This document shows, in pieces, positions 21,911 to 32,516 of a stretch of DNA of 64,000 nucleotides. A program made the position numbers and the translations under genes. The stretch's first letter is position 1; each line of letters opens with the position of its first letter. The DNA lies in assembly GCA_003255025.1 (NCBI GenBank), contig QANY01005492.1, forward strand, positions 124,001 through 188,000. The letters are read 5' to 3'. This stretch comes from Datisca glomerata (Eukaryota > Streptophyta > Magnoliopsida > Cucurbitales > Datiscaceae). The notes under the pieces were generated by a model. It was not told the origin of the DNA and searched no databases. It saw only the letters and a list, made by a program, of their open reading frames with translations.

Positions 21911-22392
21911 TAATAGTGTTCTCCATGGTGACTTAGAAGAAGAAGTTTACATGAAACTACCTCTTGACTACACTAAAACTTCCAAACCTTTTGTTTGCAA
22001 GCTACTTAAAAGTATCTACGGACTCAAACAGTCTTCTAGGCAGTGGTGTGCAAAATTCTCTAAATCTCTCATTGATTTTGGATACACACAACCCAAAGCT
22101 GACTATAGTCTTTTCACATATACTACTACTTCTAGATTCATTGTTGTCATAGTTCATGTTGATGATTTAATAGTAGCTAGCTCAGACATACACAACATTA
22201 CAAAACTCATATTATTTCTTCAAACCAAATTCAAGATCAAGGGCTTGGGTTTACTATGATACTTCTTACGAATCGAAGTAGCTCGGTCTAGAAAATGAAT
22301 TCCAATTTGTCAAAGAAAATATACTCTGGACCTCCTCAATGATGCACAGTTCATTGATGCTAAACCAGTAAAAATTTTAAAGGAACATAATT
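21911..22392 (+). pseudogene. Copia reverse transcriptase fragment leading into the tandem array
   Basis: The reading SVLHGDLEEEVYMKLPLDY, then CKLLKSIYGLKQSSRQWCAK, HVDDLIVASSDI and KFKIKGLG is the C-terminal two thirds of an RVT_2 copia reverse transcriptase. The YVDD box is changed to HVDD, so the catalytic Tyr is lost. The frame breaks at 22257 but recognisable text (YTLDLLNDAQFIDAKPV) continues to the array. Nothing of gag, protease or integrase is found upstream, so the element is 5'-truncated at about 21911. Confidence 0.85.
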
Positions 22393-23568
22393 ACAAATTT
22401 AGTGCTACAGATGGAACATTATTACAAGGTCCCTCGACATATCGAAGGCTCCTAGGGAAACTCATCTATCTGACTATTACAAGACATGATATCTCCTACT
22501 CAGTACCGACCCTCATTCAGTTTATGTCTAACCCAACAGATAAACATATGCAAGGAATTCAAAAGATTCTAAGATACCTTAAAGGTTCGTTCTCTAGATT
22601 AAGGCTTGATCTATCCATCTTCATCCCAGGTTCAACTACATGCTTTCTATGATTCTGATTGGGTTGCTTATCTGGAAACCCGTAGATCCGTCTCTAGTTT
22701 TTGCATATTTTTAGGCAACTTTCTTATTTCCTGGAAGTCAAGAAACAAGAGACTGTCTCTCATTCTTCCGCTGAAGCAAAGTATCAATCCATGGCAACTG
22801 CATGTTGTGAACTGATATGGTTACGATACTTACTCAATGATTTTCGTGCTTTTTCATACACAAGCAACACGTCTACATTGTGATAATCATGTTGCTCTTC
22901 ATATTGCTTGCAACCCTGTTTTTCACGAACGCACAAAATACATTGAATTATATTGTCATTTGATTCGTGAAAAGATTCAAGAAGTGAGTATTATAACAGC
23001 TCATATCACCATTGCAAACCAAATTGCAGACATTTTCACAAGGGCCTTACCTTCTCCAATATTTCTCTCACACATTTCCAAGATGAACGTACACAATATC
23101 TACGCTTCATGTTGGGGGGTATTGAGATATACCAATGCCAACGATTCCACCATTGTTGAAGACACTAAAACAGAGCAGAACATAGCATTCCAACGGGCAA
23201 AACAAAACACTATAAGAGTAAAAAATAATTCAAATTTTGTGAATGTCAGCGTGAGAGAGGGAGAGCAGAGAGGGAGGGGAACTGATGACGAGAGAGGTCG
23301 TTGGGTTGAAGAAAATTTGTTTCCAATTATGTATATGGGTTACTCTTAAAAATAGGTTTCCTTTGGATCTACTGGAGTATTTTACTTTTCTTGAATTCTA
23401 TTTGAATATAAATGGGAGAGATGGATGAGGGTTCGCGTCCACGCAGGGAGAGTGATGGAGGAAGTGGATCTATAAATTTAGAAGAAGAAAAAATAAAATG
23501 GATGGATTTGCGTAGTAGAAAATGAGAAAGAAGATGTGAGAACACAAATTGGTGGGTCCTATGAGTGT
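22393..23568 (+). pseudogene. Array unit 1 (type A): copia RT C-term and RNase H
   Basis: Contains STYRRLLGKLIYLTITRHDI and ILRYLKGSFSR in one frame, AFYDSDWVAYLETRRSVSS in a second and [20 protein letters not shown] in a third, so two frameshifts split the RNase H region. The end has TTATATTGTCATTTG and GGGGGGTATTG variants, shared only with unit 5. The RNase H AEAEY motif reads AEAKY here. It is the unit contiguous with the upstream RT fragment. Confidence 0.85.
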
Positions 23569-24740
23569 ACAAATTTAGTGCTACAGATGGAACATTATTA
23601 CAAGGTCCCTCGACATATCAAAGGCTCCTAGGGAAACTCATCTATCTGACTATTATAAGACCTGATATCTCCTACTCAGTACAGACCCGCATTCAGTTTA
23701 TGTCTAACCCAACAGATAAACATATGCAAGGAATTTAAAAGATTCTAAGATACCTTAAAGGTTCATTCTCCAGATCAAGGCTTGTTCTATCCATCTTCAT
23801 CCCAGGTTCAACTACATGCTTTCTATGATTCTGATTGGGTTGCTTGTCTGGACACCCGTAGATCCGTCTCTAGTTTTTGCATATTTTTAGGCAACTTTCT
23901 TATTTCCTGGAAGTCAAGAAACAAGAGACTGTCTCTCATTCTTCCGCTGAAGCAGAGTATCGATCCATGGCAACTGCATGTTGTGAACTGATATGGTTAC
24001 GATACTTACTCAATGATTTCCGTGTTTTTCATACACAAGCAGCACGTCTACATTGTGATAATCATGTTGCTCTTCATATTGCTTGCAACCCTGTTTTTCA
24101 CGAACGAACAAAATACATTGAATTAGGCTGTCATTTGATTCGTGAAAAGATTCAAGAAGTCAGTATTATAACAGCTCATATCACCATTACAAACCAAATT
24201 GCAGACATTTTCACAAAGGCCTTACCTTCTCCAATATTTCTCTCACACATTTCCAAGATGAACGTACACAATATCTACGCTTCATGTTGGGGGTATTGAG
24301 CTATACCAATGCCAACGATTCCACCATTGTTGAAGACACTAAAACAGAGCAGAACATAGCATTCCAACGGGCAAAACAAAACATTATAACAGTAAAAAAT
24401 AATTCAAATTTTGTGAATGTCAGCGTGAGAGAGAGAGCAGAGAGGGAAAGGAAATGACGATGAGAGAGGTCGTTGGGTTGAAGAAAATTTGTTGCCAATT
24501 ATGTATATGGGTTAGTCTTAAAAATAGGTTTCCTTTGGATCTACTGGAGTATTTTACTTTTCTTGAATTCTATTTGAATATGAATGGGAGTGATGGATGA
24601 GGGTTTGCGTCCACGCAGGGAGAGTGATGGAGGAAGTGGATCTGTAAATTTAGAAGAAGAAAAAATAAAATGGATGGATTTGCTTAGTAGAAAATGAGAA
24701 AGAAGATGTGGGAACACAAATTGGTGGGTCCAATGAGTGT
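23569..24740 (+). pseudogene. Array unit 2 (type B)
   Basis: Same structure and same two frameshifts as unit 1, plus a stop in GIxKILRYL (GGAATTTAAAAG). The third-frame RNase H run (23877-24299) keeps [38 protein letters not shown] and [14 protein letters not shown]. Its LTR-like tail has the short GAAATGACGATGAG and GGGTTAGTCTT variants, shared with unit 4. Confidence 0.85.
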
Positions 24741-25914
24741 ACAAATTTAGTGCTACAGATGGAACATTATTACAAGGTCCCTCGACATATCGAAGGCTCC
24801 TAGGGAAACTCATCTATCTGACTATTACAAGACATGATATCTCCTACTCAGTACCGACCCTCATTCAGTTTATGTCTAACCCAACAGATAAACATATGCA
24901 AGGAATTCAAAAGATTCTAAGATACCTTAAAGGTTCGTTCTCCAGATCAAGGCTTGATCTATCCATCTTCATCACAGGTTCAACTACATGCTTTCTATGA
25001 TTCTGATTGGGTTGCTTGTCTGGACACTCGTAGATCCGTCTCTAGTTTTTGCATATTTTTAGGCAACTTTCTTATTTCCTGGAAGTCAAGAAACAAGAGA
25101 CTGTCTCTCATTCTTCCGCTGAAGCAGAGTATCGATCCATGGCAACTGCATGTTGTGAACTGATATGGTTACGATACTTACTCAATGATTTTCGTGTTTT
25201 TCATACACAAGCAGCACGTCTACATTGTGATAATCATGTTGCTCTTCATATTGCTTGCAACCCTGTTTTTCACGAACGCACAAAATACATTGAATTAGGC
25301 TGTCATTTGATTCGTGAAAAGATTCAAGAAGTCAGTATTATAACAGCTCATATCACCATTACAAATCAAATTGCAGACATTTTCACAAAGGCCTTACCTT
25401 CTCCAATATTTCTCTCACACATTTCCAAGATGAACGTACACAATATCTACGCTTCATGTTGGGGGTATTGAGCCATACCAATGCCAACGATTCCACCATT
25501 GTTGAAGACACTAAAACAGAGCAGAACATAGCATTCCAACGGGCAAAACAAAACATTATAACTGTAAAAAATAATTCAAATTTTGTGAATGTCAGCGTGA
25601 GAGAGAGAGAGCAGAGAGGGAGGGGAACTGATGACGAGAGAGGTCGTTGGGTTGAAGAAAATTTGTTTCCAATTATGTATATGGGTTACTCTTAAAAATA
25701 GGTTTCCTTTGGATCTACTGGAGTATTTTACTTTTCTTGAATTCTATTTGAATATAAATGGGAGAGATGGATGAGGGTTCGCGTCCACGCAGGGAGAGTG
25801 ATGGAGGAAGTGGATCTATAAATTTAGAAGAAGAAAAAATAAAATGGCTGGATTTGCGTAGTAGAAAATGAGAAAGAAGATGTGAGAACACAAATTGGTG
25901 GGTCCCATTAGTGT
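24741..25914 (+). pseudogene. Array unit 3 (type A)
   Basis: Type-A 5' half with CACAGGTTCAAC and GGACACTCG variants also found in unit 5. The RNase H run is 25049-25471. The tail resembles unit 1 (GATGACGAGAG and GGGTTACTCTT). The RNase H variants (GAATTAGGCTGTC, ACAAAGGCC) are those of units 2 and 4, so the unit is a mosaic. Confidence 0.85.
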
Positions 25915-27088
25915 ACAAATTTAGTGCTACAGATGGAACATTATTACAAGGTCCCTCGACATATCGAAGGCGCCGAGGGAAACTCATATATCTGACTATT
26001 ACAAGACCTGATATCTCCTTCTCAGTACAGACCCTCATTCAGTTTATGTCTAACCCAACAGATAAACATATGCAAGGAATTTAAAAGATTCTAAGATACC
26101 TTAAAGGTTCGTTCTCCAGATCAAGGCTTGTTCTATCCATCTTCATCCCAGGTTCAATTACATGCTTTCTATGATTCTGATTGGGTTGCTTGTATGGACA
26201 CCCGTAGATCTGTCTCTAGTTTTTGCATATTTTTAGGCAACTTTCTTATTTCCTGGAAGTCAAGAAACAAGAGACTGTCTCTCATTCTTCCGCTGAAGCA
26301 GAGTATCGATCCATGGCAACTGCATGTTGTGAACTGATATGGTTACGATACTTACTCAATGATTTCCGTGTTTTTCATACACAAGCAGCACGTCTACATT
26401 GTGATAATCATGTTGCTCTTCATATTGCTTGCAACCCTGTTTTTCACGAACGCACAAAATACATTGAATTAGGCTGTCATTTGATTCGTGAAAAGATTCA
26501 AGAAGTCAGTATTTTAACAGCTCATATCACCATTGCAAACCAAATTGCAAACATTTTCACAAAGGCCTTACCTTCTCCAATATTTCTCTCACACATTTCC
26601 AAGATGAACGTACACAATATCTACGCTTCATGTTGGGGGTATTGAGCTATACCAATGCCAACGATTCCACCATTGTTGAAGACACTAAACCAGAGCAGAA
26701 CATAGCATTCCAACGGGCAAAACAAAACATTATAACAGTAAAAAATAATTCAAATTTTGTGAATGTCAGCGTGAGAGAGAGAGAGCAGAGAGGGAGGGGA
26801 AATGACGATGAGAGAGGTCGTTGGGTTGAAGAAAATTTGTTGCCAATTATGTATATGGGTTAGTCTTAAAAATAGGTTTCCTTTGGATCTACTGGAGTAT
26901 TTTACTTTTCTTGAATTCTATTTGAATATGAATGGGAGAGATGGATGAGGGTTTTCGTCCACGCAGGGAGAGTGATGGAGGAAGTGGATCTGTAAATTTA
27001 GAAGAAGAAAAAATAAAATGGATGGATTTGCTTAGTAGAAAATGAGAAAGAAGATGTGGGAACACAAATTGGTGGGTCCAATGAGTGT
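25915..27088 (+). pseudogene. Array unit 4 (type B)
   Basis: Type-B diagnostic bases throughout the 5' half, with private changes (GGCGCCGAGG, CTTGTATGGAC). The RNase H run is 26223-26645 and has IANIF in place of IADIF. The tail is the B form, like unit 2. Confidence 0.85.
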
Positions 27089-28264
27089 ACAAATTTAGTG
27101 CTACAGATGGAACATTATTACAAGGTCCCTCGACATATCGAAGGCTCCTAGGGAAACTCATCTATCTGACTATTACAAGACATGATATCTCCTACTCAGT
27201 ACCGACCCTCATTCAGTTTATGTCTAACCCAACAGATAAACATATGCAAGGAATTCAAAAGATTCTAAGATACCTAAAAGGTTCGTTCTCCAGATCAAGG
27301 CTTGATCTATCCATCTTCATCACAGGTTCAACTACATGCTTTCTATGATTCTGATTGGGTTGCTTGTCTGGACACTCGTAGATCCGTCTCTTGTTTTTGC
27401 ATATTTTTAGGCAACTTTCTTATTTCCTGGAAGTCAAGAAACAAGAGACCGTCTCTCATTCTTCCGCTGAAGCAGAGTATCGATCCATGGCAATTGCATG
27501 TTGTGAACTGATATGGTTACGATACTTACTCAATGATTTTCGTGTTTTTCATACACAAGCAGCATGCCTACATTGTGATAATCACGTTGCTCTTCATATT
27601 GCTTGCAACCCTGTTTTTCACGAACGCACAAAATACATTGAATTATATTGTCATTTGATTCGTGAAAAGATTCAAGAAGTGAGTATTATAACAGCTCATA
27701 TCACCATTGCAAACCAAATTGCAGACATTTTCACAAGGGCCTTACCTTCTCCAATATTTCTCTCACACCTTTCCAAGATGAATGGTACACAATATCTACG
27801 CTTCATGTTGGGGGGTATTGAGTTATACCAATGCCAACGATTCCACCATTGTTGAAGACACTAAAATAGAGCAGAACATAGCATTCTAACGGGCAAAACA
27901 AAACACTATAACAGTAAAAAATAAGACAAATTTCATGAATGTCAACGTGAGAGAGGGAGAGCAGAGAGGGAGGGGAACCGACGATGAGAGAGGTCGTTGG
28001 GTTGAAGAAAATTTGTTTCCAATTATCTATATGGGTTACTCTTAAAAATAGGTTTCCTATTTGGATATGCTGGAGTATTTTACTTTTCTTGATTTCTATT
28101 TGAATATGAATGGGAGAGATGGACGAGGGTTCGCATCCACGCAGGGAGAGTGATGGAGGAAGTGGATTTGTAAATTTAGAAGAAGAAAAAACAAAATGGA
28201 TGGATTTGCGTAATAGAAAATGAGAAAGAAGAGGTGGGAACACAAATTGGTGGGTCATGAGTGT
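27089..28264 (+). pseudogene. Array unit 5 (type A) and array end
   Basis: Type-A 5' half like unit 3. The RNase H 3' end is like unit 1 (TTATATTGTCAT, ACAAGGGCC, GGGGGGTATTG). The tail carries several private substitutions. The unit ends GTGTACAAAT and then continues into unrelated sequence (AGGAGAAATTACAG), which marks the original right breakpoint. Confidence 0.85.
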
Positions 28265-28457
28265 ACAAATAGGAGAAATTACAGAAATAAAAAAATATGT
28301 TTGTTTTTTATTTTAAACTAATCGAAATTATTTAGATTTAAATGAACAGACTAGATTTGCAAGGATGAGTACCATCATATCGTGACCAACAGATACAATA
28401 ATTTTCCTGGAAGTATAATAGAAAAGGAGAGAAGAAGAAAGAGTAAAAGGACAAAGG
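28265..28457 (+). promoter_or_regulatory. Probable promoter/5' leader of the cysteine-rich peptide gene
   Basis: Only 193 bp separate the copia array from the ATG at 28458. AT-rich sequence (about 28283-28330) gives way to a purine-rich leader (GGAGAGAAGAAGAAAGAG at about 28426) just before the start codon. No clear TATA box at a convincing distance was seen, so the placement is inference from position. Confidence 0.35.
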
Positions 28458-29374
28458 ATGAAGACGACTAGCAGAGTAGTGGCAGTGATATTCTTGGTTC
28501 TCTGCCTTATGTCTATGAAATCGGAAAACGTTGCAGTCTCAGCGTCGGAATTCGACTGCTACGATAGCTGCTCCACCGGCTGCGTCAATCGCAACAGTAT
28601 GTTTTTCAAAATCTTCTCTCTGCTTCAATTGCATTTCTTAAACCGATCTTTCTTTTGAAGAAGAAAAGATCCGTTCTCTGTTTTCTACCATTGATTGTAA
28701 GAAGATCCAGTAAGTTTTCTTATTATACGAATTAGGTGAGCAAATACCATGATGTAAATTGAATGTTTGTAACAGAAAAAGGCTTGATTATTGTTAGTTT
28801 TGTGTATCTATAACTTGAAATTAATGAAGTTGGGGATGATTATGCAGCAAGGCTTATGCAGAGATGCGACCGGAAATGCCAAATTAGGTGCGGTCCAGGT
28901 ATTCTTTTTGCCTGAAACTACGAAGCTACTTGGACAGAACTTGAGCATTGCAAGTGCTTATTTGTCATGTTCAAGTAATTCCAGTTGTTACTTGAACAAT
29001 CCAACTAGATATCTGAATATTTAGACTCTAACTTCAGTTGCTACTTGAACAATCCACCAGATATCTGAATATTTGGACTCTCATAAGTAAATTGAACGGG
29101 TGTGAAAATATCAAAATAGATGAAAATTCTAAATATTTTGGAATTTTTTTTTCTATTTATGAAAATCCAATAGATAGCTAACATACACATATATATTATT
29201 TATTTGGTTCAAGAGAAAATTGGAAAAGATAACCTCTTAAAAAAAGTAATTTAAAAAATTTGGTCAAAATTCTCAGAACTTCAAAAACTTAGTCCTCTCT
29301 GCTCGTCTAAATTTTGTTTCTGCATATGTAATTTATTAACAGATGCTGAAACTGAAAAGGAACATGTTGATTGA
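28458..29374 (+). CDS. Small secreted cysteine-rich peptide, thionin-like family (3 exons)
   Basis: Exons 28458-28596, 28848-28898 and 29343-29374 are bounded by GT-AG introns and encode 73 residues ending in TGA. Residues 1 to about 28 form a signal peptide (basic MKTTSR, then the hydrophobic core VVAVIFLVLCLM). The mature part has six cysteines at 34, 38, 42, 53, 57 and 61, spaced C-x3-C-x3-C-x10-C-x3-C-x3-C, with an acidic tail. That pattern and the RCDRKC core suit plant thionin-like secreted peptides, which are usually defence or reproductive-tissue peptides. Function here is inferred. Intron phases are consistent (1, 1). The ATG-proximal open frame runs past exon 1 into the first intron, which would hide the gene from simple ORF calling. 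Confidence 0.75.
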
Positions 29375-30005
29375 GGAGAAAGTCCTTGAGAAGGGAATGA
29401 CGCCTTGGTAGGAGAGACTCCTTGTTGATGAACAAAATATCATTGTAAGCCTTCCTGCTATTACAAGGAACTAATCCACCACGAACAAAAAATAAATAAG
29501 TAAATGCATATTTTGTGGTGATCTATTTCTATTTATGTTTGTATCAGATGGTGCTATTTGTATCTGTTACGAATATTCTGATTGTCTTCTGCCTGCTTAT
29601 ATGTTAATTATAGTGTGCTTGACAAGACATACTTTTAACGCTTGAGAAGGTTGATTATAATGTTAACTTAAAATCATTCAACTGACTTTTCCTTTTATTC
29701 TTTTTGGTTATTTACTTGTAATTCTGAAGCCATGTTTTCAATATCTGGAATGTAAATGAATTTTCATGGCTAACTTGGGTAATGAGTATGTAGACTGTTG
29801 TTTTTAGGTAGTTAGAGCGGTAAACAGGTCGGTCTAATGGATGTCTATAAAGTGAGGAAGGAACAAAATTGCATTGACAATTTAACCAATCCATACACTC
29901 CCAAAGAACCTATACAAATCCGGTCATCTATGAAGCTGCTTATTGAAAAATTGGAAAAGCAGGTGCTGTGGGTGTGGCTGCAAGGGATAGCCAGGTTCTC
30001 TAAAA
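29375..30005. other. 3' flank and intergenic sequence
   Basis: This probably includes the 3' UTR of the peptide gene (up to about 29600). The frame at 29837-30022 shows no known domain. Nothing else is recognised. Confidence 0.4.
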
Positions 30006-30429
30006 CTATGTTTGGATTTTGAAAAGTATTAAAGAATGGAAAAGAAAGTGTCAAGAATTGCATTTCCGTTGTTTGGAGTAGTGGTAACCTATTATGAGAG
30101 ACGGTCATTAAGGAGACACCCAGAAAATGAGTGAATCAACAAGTCTTGAACCTGTTCGCATTTTCTCCTCTCTCTCTCAAAGATCTTCTCATTTCTGTTC
30201 GACGAACCCTATCCAATAAGATTTTTTGATAACCTTATTGAAATTCATCATCTCCACGAAGATGTTAGAATTCAGGAGACAAAACTACCTCTTCTCAGTC
30301 CATACAACATTTATCATCGGTCAAACCGAGTACTTCGTAGTATTATAACTTTTATATCTACCCACATGCCTCATGTTAAAGAGATTGTTTAAACCATAAA
30401 ATTAGATCATTGTGGTTTCCAAGCAACCA

Positions 30430-30815
30430 CAACAGAACAATATGTCACTCTTGAGATCCCTCAAGAGTTACTTAATGGATGGCAGACACAAGGCTATACT
30501 CGCCTCCATGTTGGTGTTATTCGTCTTGCCTTAACTCTCCATGGTAGAAAAGGAATGACAACTACTACTCGAATTGCTCTCCTGGACACCGCATTTACTT
30601 CCTACAGTAATGCTTTGATTGGTTCGATTTTAACCACTCTCAGCAATGGAACAATGATTCACACCACAGCTCCAGATGTTAATATTAAACTTTCAGACCC
30701 AATTCTTTCTCAGAGACTGAAAGTTCAAGTTCAGATTGTCGGAGTAGAACAGGATTCCAGGACCATCATGGCCACCCTGCATCATCAGATCATTTATCGA
30801 AAATCACTCTTTTGA
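30430..30815 (+). pseudogene. Pararetrovirus movement-protein fragment, block A
   Basis: Open codons include LHGRKGMTTTTRIALLDT, SYSNALIGSILTTLSNGT and IMATLHHQIIYR. These are characteristic of the 30K-superfamily movement domain at the start of plant pararetrovirus polyproteins, which lets virus pass through plasmodesmata. The frame closes at 30815, and following sequence in another frame (30892-31308, with CYVSHVNGHFIWDV) is also virus-derived. The same domain recurs at 36440-36787. It is a fossil copy with no full-length frame. Confidence 0.8.
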
Positions 30816-31477
30816 CCTTTATTTCCCCAACTCCTCACAAGATGCTCTTTTTGATGTCTCTGAGAGAGCTGATGATACCTCTATCATCCAAATGCCTAGG
30901 CACATCTCTAAGGATGAACTCACGCAACTGATGCCACTCGAATGGATCAACAATTATGAACACCAATTTCATTCTATCCAGCGCGATATCCATACCTCTG
31001 CTCCTCCTCAAGTGCACCGTCTCCCAGATAGGATTGTAAAAATCATTTTTGCCAGACCTGGCAAAGCAGAATCATCCTCGAGACCCTTGTTTTCTATAAG
31101 CATCTTGACCATTACTCCTCCTTACACACCATCCCGGAGTTGCCCTCCAAATTCTTGGATAGATCATTCAGCTCAGCCCTGTTATGTTTCACACGTGAAT
31201 GGTCATTTTATATGGGATGTTACCTCAGCAAAATGTGACCCCGATTACGACTGTGATACCCCAGTTTGGGACGAAGAAGACTCTGATGATGAGTCATGTT
31301 ATCGATAGGTTTCTACAAATCCACAAGAGACCCACTAGATCTTCTTGTTGCCAACAGCCTTCTCACTATCACTCTGACGATTATGATCACAATGGTCATA
31401 CCGACCTTCTTCCAAAATCACATTTAAATCCGGTTCTTCCAGTCTAATCTGTCACTTGTCCTATTCCCTGCCTTGCC

Positions 31478-31780
31478 ATGATGGAATCCTATGATCAGGA
31501 TTTTCCACCTTTGACCAGAAGAACTAATCTAGCAACCAAAGTTTCTACCCGACCATTCTCCATCCCTACTGAGGTGACTCCCACAAGAGAACCTAGGTCT
31601 CTCCTTGTGGGCGAAGAAGTGCTTAATTGGCAATCCGAAAATGTTGTTTGTCAAAATCAGACTCTCACAAAGATTGATTCCAAATCTGATCGGTTAAATC
31701 TTTTAGTCAGACACCCTATCCAGTCAAGTAGGGCAGATCTCAGATCAAGTTCAGCAGCTTCGAGAAGTGTTATCTTCTAA
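31478..31780 (+). pseudogene. Pararetrovirus linker with coiled-coil segment, block A
   Basis: The frame starts MMESYDQDFPPLTRRTN and then has a WQSENVVCQNQTLTKIDSKS heptad-like stretch. In block B the same place (37661-37861) reads through a longer QVGQISDQVQQLREVLSSKA coiled coil. In block A a one-base change shifts the frame before that. Such segments link the movement domain to the coat domain in this virus family. Function is inferred from position. Confidence 0.6.
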
Positions 31781-31871
31781 AGCTATGCATTTGGATGTTG
31801 ATTCACTCATTTTCTGGGGTGTCTCCTTAATAACCGTCTCTCATAACAGGTTACCACTGTCTGGAAAAGTT

Positions 31872-31888
31872 TGGCCCTGATACCGAGT
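31872..31888 (-). promoter_or_regulatory. tRNA-Met-type primer binding site, block C
   Basis: The complement of TGGCCCTGATACC reads GGTATCAGGGCCA, close to the plant initiator-tRNA-Met primer site (TGGTATCAGAGCC) used by pararetroviruses. In block B only TCAGAGCCA remains at 36031-36039, because the joint cuts through it. Its position between the promoter and the first ORF fits minus-strand DNA priming. Confidence 0.7.
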
Positions 31889-32244
31889 TGGGATATCAAG
31901 CTATAATTGTCTCAACTGATCAGAATGATGAATAAATCCAATCCAGGTAAGGCTCAATCACCATCATCTTTAAGGGAGCCATTTTAGGACCTACGAAAGT
32001 ATTCATCAAAACTAAAAAACTCAGAGAATCACAGTGAGTTATCCTTCCTAAGATCATAGTCTGATTCTTTCTGATACACACGATCCCTCTAACAAGGGAA
32101 AGTGTAGAGCATACTTGAATCTCGATAGACAGAAGTAAACTATTACAAGGTCAGGATTGCAAGGAGAAAGAAGAGGAAATTAGAAAGTCATAAGAGAAAA
32201 ACACTCGTATCTTTTTAATTCTGAAAACTTCTGCCTGATGAAGG

Positions 32245-32275
32245 AAGAGAAGCCCTCCTTATATAGAGCTGGAGG
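32245..32275 (-). promoter_or_regulatory. Viral TATA box, block C
   Basis: On the minus strand CTCTATATAAGGAGGGCTTC resembles the core of caulimovirid genomic-RNA promoters. It lies downstream of the last coding block and about 370 bp upstream of the primer site, where a pararetrovirus promoter and leader should be. No stop-free gene follows, so any transcript would be non-coding. Confidence 0.6.
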
Positions 32276-32516
32276 GAGAATACAAACAGACTGGCTAAAG
32301 TAAACAAATAGGAAACTATAGGCCTAAAAAGCCTATTTTTACAAAGCGACTACAATTATTACAAAAAGACAGGAGCTACAGACCTAAAACGCCTACTTTA
32401 ATTATTATAACAAGACACAAGCAAAAGACAAAAATAAAAAGCTTTCTTTAATTATTACAACAAGACACAAGTAAAAGACAAAAACGAGTGGGAGACAGAT
32501 GCGGCAACACTGATTT

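Larger units (their letters stand above)
22393..28264 (+). repeat. Five-unit tandem array of a 1,174-bp copia RT/RNase H/LTR segment
   Basis: Units start with ACAAATTTAGTGCTACAGAT at 22393, 23569, 24741, 25915 and 27089, and the array closes at 28264. Spacings are 1176, 1172, 1174, 1174 and 1176 bp. Each unit holds the RT C-terminus, the RNase H domain and LTR-like non-coding DNA. Variants alternate: units 1, 3 and 5 share ACATGATATC, GTACCGACC, GGAATTCAAAAG and CTTGATCTATCC; units 2 and 4 share ACCTGATATC, GTACAGACC, GGAATTTAAAAG and CTTGTTCTATCC. The array is therefore a higher-order repeat with a dimer of about 2,348 bp. Confidence 0.95.
30079..31800 (+). mobile_element. Endogenous pararetrovirus block A (5' leader to early polyprotein)
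   Basis: This block matches block B (36040-37850) nearly base for base, starting with the leader GTGGTAACCTATTATGAGAG and an ATG at about 30108-30128. It covers a short 5' region, the movement-protein domain and the proline-rich/coiled-coil linker, then stops at about 31800 within GCATTTGGATG. There it is joined directly to sequence in the opposite orientation. Stops and shifts occur within the first 60 codons, so nothing functional can be produced. Confidence 0.85.

Noticed and set aside
22393..28264. CRISPR-like or centromeric satellite interpretation of the five-unit array
   Set aside because: Units contain recognisable copia RT/RNase H codons and are 1.17 kb long; there are no short repeat-spacer units, and five units do not make a centromeric domain.
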